Shown here: positions 37,136-39,350 of the stretch, piece after piece | Layout of the letters: each line of letters begins with the position of its first letter | Position numbering within the stretch: position 1 is the first letter of the stretch | DNA from: Candidatus Contendobacter odensis Run_B_J11 | GTDB taxonomy: Bacteria > Pseudomonadota > Gammaproteobacteria > Competibacterales > Competibacteraceae | Direction: 5' to 3' | DNA: 39,350 nucleotides | Assembly: GCF_000531125.1 (NCBI RefSeq) | Contig: NZ_CBTK010000269.1 | Span: forward strand, 1-39,350 | Program-made: the position numbers and the translations under genes | Notes under the pieces: model-generated | Told to the model about the DNA's origin: nothing | Seen by the model: the letters and a program-made list of their open reading frames with translations, nothing else | The model's database searches: none

Positions 37136-37173
37136 TGCGGTAAGAAACGGTAGGGTGGGCAATGTCCACCCTA
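37126..37173 (+). repeat. Repeat copy 1 plus hairpin at the 3' end of mutB
   Basis: Positions 37126-37153 match 37825-37852 at 26 of 28 bases (core TGCGGTAAGAAACGGTAG). The repeat begins inside the last codons of mutB. It continues into a perfect 8-bp hairpin TAGGGTGG (37151-37158) / CCACCCTA (37166-37173), with TTTT a few bases on, so it may terminate mutAB transcripts. A similar hairpin at 37991-38006 suggests one dispersed family. Confidence 0.7.
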
Positions 37174-37209
37174 TTGATGCTTTTCAATTGGACTGAGAGT
37201 GCGTGACCC

Positions 37210-37494
37210 GTGCAACTTGATGATGTTATCGAAGCCATTCTCAATAATCGAGTCCGCATTACTGATCATGCTGACGAGGAAGCGCAAGCTGACTCCCTTG
37301 GATTCTCAGAGATTTACTTTAGTGTATTACATGGCGAAATTATTGAAGACAATCCAAACGACAAGCCTTTCCCAAGTTGTTTGATATATGGCGAAACATT
37401 CTCCGGCGAATCCGTCCATAGCGTTTGGGCCTATAATCCGGCTAATCGCTGGGCCGTTTTGATAACAGTTTACCGTCCTGATCCGCAGCGTTGA
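37210..37494 (+). CDS. DUF4258 family protein (toxin-like)
   Basis: A 94-residue protein from a GTG start (VQLDDVIEAILNNRVRITDHADEEA). The N-terminal RITDHADEEA-DS--F-EIYFSV and the C-terminal SVHSVWAYNPANRWAVLITVYRPD match DUF4258, a RelE-like small toxin family. The YgiT-type zinc-finger gene starts 29 nt later. DUF4258 next to YgiT/MqsA zinc fingers is a recurrent toxin-antitoxin arrangement. The ribosome binding site is weak. It differs clearly from the DUF4258 protein at 7360-7608. Confidence 0.7.
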   Translation: MQLDDVIEAILNNRVRITDHADEEAQADSLGFSEIYFSVLHGEIIEDNPNDKPFPSCLIYGETFSGESVHSVWAYNPANRWAVLITVYRPDPQR

Positions 37495-37523
37495 ACTGAT
37501 GGACGCCAAAGGAAGTCAAAATC

Positions 37524-37793
37524 ATGATGCCTTTTACTCAGTGTCCTGTTTGCAGTGGCGAACTGGCCGAGAAGCAGGTCGAAAAATTATTACGAGGTGG
37601 TTGTCATACAGCCATGATCTGTGTTCCAGCCGAAGTTTGTTTGCATTGTGGGGAACGCTTGTATTCTCAGGATATCGTCAGGCGTTTTGAGCAAATCCGC
37701 ACCAAACTGCAACGACAAGAGGTCTCAGAGTTTCAGCCTTTAGGTCAGTCGTTCCGAGTGGCTGAGAGTGGACTGACATATGATCATGCTTGA
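37524..37793 (+). CDS. YgiT-type zinc finger protein (antitoxin-like)
   Basis: An 89-residue protein with two CxxC pairs, CPVC at the N-terminus and CLHCGE around residue 40, typical of the YgiT/MqsA-type zinc finger. The intervening segment VEKLLRGGCHTAMICVPAEVC has the family pattern. The C-terminal half (IVRRFEQIRTKLQRQEVSEFQPLGQSF) lacks the HTH of full MqsA, so it is the short YgiT-type form. GGAAG 8 nt upstream supports the first ATG. It is the putative antitoxin of the upstream DUF4258 protein. Confidence 0.75.
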   Translation: MMPFTQCPVCSGELAEKQVEKLLRGGCHTAMICVPAEVCLHCGERLYSQDIVRRFEQIRTKLQRQEVSEFQPLGQSFRVAESGLTYDHA

Positions 37794-37824
37794 AATGGGG
37801 ATTCCGGTTGCTACGCAGCGGATT

Positions 37825-37852
37825 GGCGGTGTGATACGGTAAGAAACGGTAG
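37825..37852 (+). repeat. Repeat copy 2
   Basis: Same 28-bp sequence as at 37126-37153 with two differences. In copy 1 the repeat runs directly into the GGGTGGGCA...CCACCC hairpin. Here about 138 bp separate the repeat from the corresponding hairpin at 37991-38006. Confidence 0.7.
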
Positions 37853-37980
37853 TAACCTTTGGTGCTAGTTCATTTCCGTTGAACAAAATCAACAGCTTAC
37901 GGTTCATAGTTGCCAGCACTAGGGAACTTACTCCTAGTAAAATCAATATGTTACTGAATAAAATTAGCACCAGTGGTTAG
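37852..37980. mobile_element. MITE-like inverted-repeat element
   Basis: Ends 37852-37870 and 37962-37980 are inverted copies at 15 of 19 bases (core TGGTGCTA / TAGCACCA). The element is about 129 bp, AT-rich and without coding capacity, and sits exactly where the repeat of copy 1 is continuous, as if inserted between the two halves. No clear target-site duplication was found. Confidence 0.5.
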
Positions 37981-38112
37981 TAATAGCAGTGTGGGCAAAT
38001 GCCCACCCTACCTAACTCTAAAACCACATATAGGTAGTAATGCCAAATTATCTACCATATAAGTGATTAGAAGCCTTCTAAGCGAAAGTCCTAATTTTTT
38101 ATGGAGTAGATA

Positions 38113-38550
38113 ATGAAAAGTTATACGGATGTGGGTTTCGTCAATGCCGTCAATGCATCAATATCTGCTATAGATAATGCGGAAATTGCATTTCGCATTT
38201 TGATAGAAGCTATAAAATCACGTATTGAGTTGGTTGAGTGGGAAGAGAGATTAATATTTTTTTACGCGAACGCTTTTAAAGCACTGCAATTAGGCTTCTT
38301 AGAAATGGTTCAAAAAGCCAGAAAGACTGAAAGAAACTTTAATAAGGCTTATAATGCCTACTTGTCAGTGTATGACGTATATATGAGGGCATTTGAATTA
38401 GTTGAAGATTGTAGGGATACAGAGATAGTGCAGTCTAATCATAAAGCAGCAATAAATCTAATGGGAGCTTTAGGATTATATCACTCCATACTGTTAGGGA
38501 ATGATTCTTCAGTAATTGAGCATCAGATCACGACTAAAAGGCTAGGGTAA
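38113..38550 (+). CDS. AT-rich hypothetical helical protein
   Basis: A 145-residue, almost entirely helical protein (e.g. VNASISAIDNAEIAFRILIEAIKSRIELVEWEERLIFFYANAFKALQ) that I do not recognise. It has no signal peptide or membrane segment of full length. GGAG 8 nt before the ATG supports the start. Codon use is strongly AT-biased compared with mutB or the mrp genes. Together with its location between repeats this suggests a transferred gene. A helical bundle is likely. Confidence 0.6.
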   Translation: MKSYTDVGFVNAVNASISAIDNAEIAFRILIEAIKSRIELVEWEERLIFFYANAFKALQLGFLEMVQKARKTERNFNKAYNAYLSVYDVYMRAFELVEDCRDTEIVQSNHKAAINLMGALGLYHSILLGNDSSVIEHQITTKRLG

Positions 38551-38710
38551 CAGTTTTCGAATTGGGTAGTACGTAGTGCGAGTTAGCACAGCGTAACCTG
38601 CCGAAATTAGACGGCTCTACAATCGGCGGGTCATGGACTCGCATCCTAATCTGCCTTATGTCTGCGATTTTCTTCGTAGAGAGTAGGGATAGTAATTATG
38701 AGTGATGCTT

Positions 38711-38950
38711 ATGAGTCCAACTGTATTTCGCGAGCGAGGTTATCGGTTTTATTTCTTTTCGCGGGAAGAGCCAAGAATACACGTTCATGTGTATCACTCA
38801 AACGGCGAAGCCAAATTCTGGTTGGAGCCTGCTATTGAACTCGCTCAAAATTATGGATTATCTGCTCAGGAATTGCACGAGATAGAAAGCTTAGTGCGGT
38901 TGCGCGAACAGGAGATCAAAAATGCTTGGCGCAGACATTTCTCAAGTTGA
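38711..38950 (+). CDS. DUF4160 family protein
   Basis: A 79-residue protein from ATG 38711 (MSPTVFRERGYRFYFFSREEPRIHVHVYHSNGEAKFWLEP), the diagnostic DUF4160 pattern with RFYF, EP-IHVHV and AKFWL. A GTG at 38702 and ATG at 38705 in the same frame are alternatives. It overlaps the DUF2442 gene by 29 nt. DUF4160-DUF2442 pairs are common and are suspected toxin-antitoxin modules; which protein is toxic is not established here. Confidence 0.8.
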   Translation: MSPTVFRERGYRFYFFSREEPRIHVHVYHSNGEAKFWLEPAIELAQNYGLSAQELHEIESLVRLREQEIKNAWRRHFSS

Positions 38951-39176
38951 AATTTCAGGAGTTACTAAGCATGGCTTTTGGTTACTTCTCGATGAGCAAG
39001 AGGAGCTATTTGTTTCTTTTTCAGAGTTTCCATGGTTTCGTTCAGCATCCATCGAGCAATTATTTAGCGCCGAGCGGCCACAATCTCATCATCTCTATTG
39101 GCCTGATTTGGATATTGATTTGCATGTCGACTCTATCCGTTATCCTGATCGCTTTCCTTTGGTTGCACAGCATTAA
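38922..39176 (+). CDS. DUF2442 family protein
   Basis: An 84-residue protein with the DUF2442 pattern: ISGVTKHGFWLLLDEQEELFVSFSEFPWFRSASIEQLFSAER, then YWPDLDIDLHVDSI. DUF2442 is often an antitoxin-like or nucleic-acid-binding partner. It overlaps DUF4160 by 29 nt, so both are read from one message. The alternative frame at 38926 is a shadow. Confidence 0.82.
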   Translation: MLGADISQVEISGVTKHGFWLLLDEQEELFVSFSEFPWFRSASIEQLFSAERPQSHHLYWPDLDIDLHVDSIRYPDRFPLVAQH

Positions 39177-39214
39177 TTAAACATCGCATAGAAGATATGT
39201 AAGGAGTTTATGAA

Positions 39215-39340
39215 ATGCATATTATCACTCGAAAACGACTTAATGAGCTCGCAGAAAAATATCCTGATACTAGATCGGCTCTTGCTTATTGGTATAGCAA
39301 TCATTTACAGGTTGTGGAATTTTTCAACACACCCTTCTGA
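39215..39340 (+). pseudogene. Truncated HigB-type toxin remnant
   Basis: A 41-residue frame starting MHIITRKRLNELAEKYPD, then TRSALAYWY, matches the N-terminus of HigB-family mRNA interferases, which normally run to about 95-100 residues. After AYWY it changes to unrelated residues and stops at TGA (39338-39340). AAGGAG at 39201-39206 is a good ribosome binding site. The window ends ten bases later, so a continuation in another frame cannot be excluded. Confidence 0.6.
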
Positions 39341-39350
39341 AAAATTTATA

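Larger units (their letters stand above)
37794..38112. other. 319-bp intergenic region with repeats
   Basis: No credible gene lies here; the minus-strand frame 37740-37970 is Leu/Ile-rich noise crossing the repeats. Contents in order: repeat copy 2 (37825-37852), an inverted-repeat element (37852-37980), a hairpin GTGGGC/GCCCAC at 37991-38006, and about 100 bp of AT-rich leader before the next gene, which has GGAG just before its ATG. Confidence 0.7.

Noticed and set aside
35927-37162. 411-codon open frame antisense to mutB
   Set aside because: It overlaps the strongly recognised mutB over its whole length, matches no family I know, and is a typical GC-rich antisense frame.
37740-37970. 76-codon minus-strand frame in the repeat region
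   Set aside because: It crosses repeat copy 2 and the inverted-repeat element, and its tail repeats the translation seen across copy 1, so it is a by-product of the repeats.
38551-38701. Possible RNA gene in the gap before the DUF4160 gene
   Set aside because: It contains a degenerate GC-rich repeat-like stretch (around 38580-38640) but no tRNA cloverleaf or other recognisable RNA fold.
39210-39350. Frame from ATG 39210 open to the window end
   Set aside because: Hydrophobic low-complexity product in the wrong frame; the HigB-like frame from 39215 fits the ribosome binding site and a known family.

Overview
The window reads as chromosomal DNA of a GC-rich gammaproteobacterium that stores polyhydroxyalkanoate (PHA). 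It holds two phasin-like proteins, a methylmalonyl-CoA mutase pair, a purB-roxA neighbourhood, TtcA, YdcH, a zinc-uptake locus and a Pseudomonas-type MrpA/B fusion. This gene set would fit a glycogen- or PHA-accumulating lineage such as Competibacter/Contendobacter, but the assignment is inferred from gene content only. No rRNA, tRNA or CRISPR array was seen.

Layout. 0-3.5 kb: a VbhA-like antitoxin, a palindromic repeat, a CheB-CheR-PAS fusion broken by an apparent one-base frameshift, and a small phasin. 3.5-7.1 kb: a DUF29 gene and a zinc regulon (zur-znuC-znuB divergent from znuA) with two Zur-box-like palindromes in the shared promoter region. 7.1-11 kb: a DUF4258/DUF2283 pair, an AT-rich orphan, a RoxA-like protein that has lost all three iron ligands, purB and a solo DUF2283 gene. 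11-21 kb: a branched-chain amino acid (liv) ABC transporter operon in the order livJ-livH-livM-livG-livF-eamA. It is interrupted, without loss of operon structure, by three accessory modules: hicBA between livJ and livH; a RecQ-like helicase/phosphoribosyltransferase plus DprA-like pair (RqlHI/PsyrTA type) between livM and livG; and a Uma2-family nuclease gene between livG and livF. 21-28 kb: ttcA, ydcH-like, a phasin fused to a helix-hairpin-helix domain, a 960-residue DUF349 protein, a second EamA transporter and an orphan phosphoribulokinase. 28-31.3 kb: an Mrp antiporter locus with only A/B and C. 31.3-37.1 kb: hicB with a frameshifted hicA, a VOC-fold enzyme, and methylmalonyl-CoA mutase small and large subunits. 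37.1-39.35 kb: a partly AT-rich accessory tail with DUF4258/YgiT-zinc-finger and DUF4160/DUF2442 pairs, repeats, a MITE-like inverted-repeat element and a higB remnant.

How it fits together. Propionyl/methylmalonyl metabolism and phasins point to storage of mixed hydroxyalkanoates. The zinc genes form a self-contained regulon. The main accessory theme is small toxin-antitoxin or defence-like modules at several sites, the most striking being those nested in the liv operon, where they would share the transporter's transcript. Several genes look decayed or altered: the cheB-cheR frameshift, the hicA frameshift, the truncated higB, the iron-ligand-free RoxA, and an Mrp locus without DEFG.
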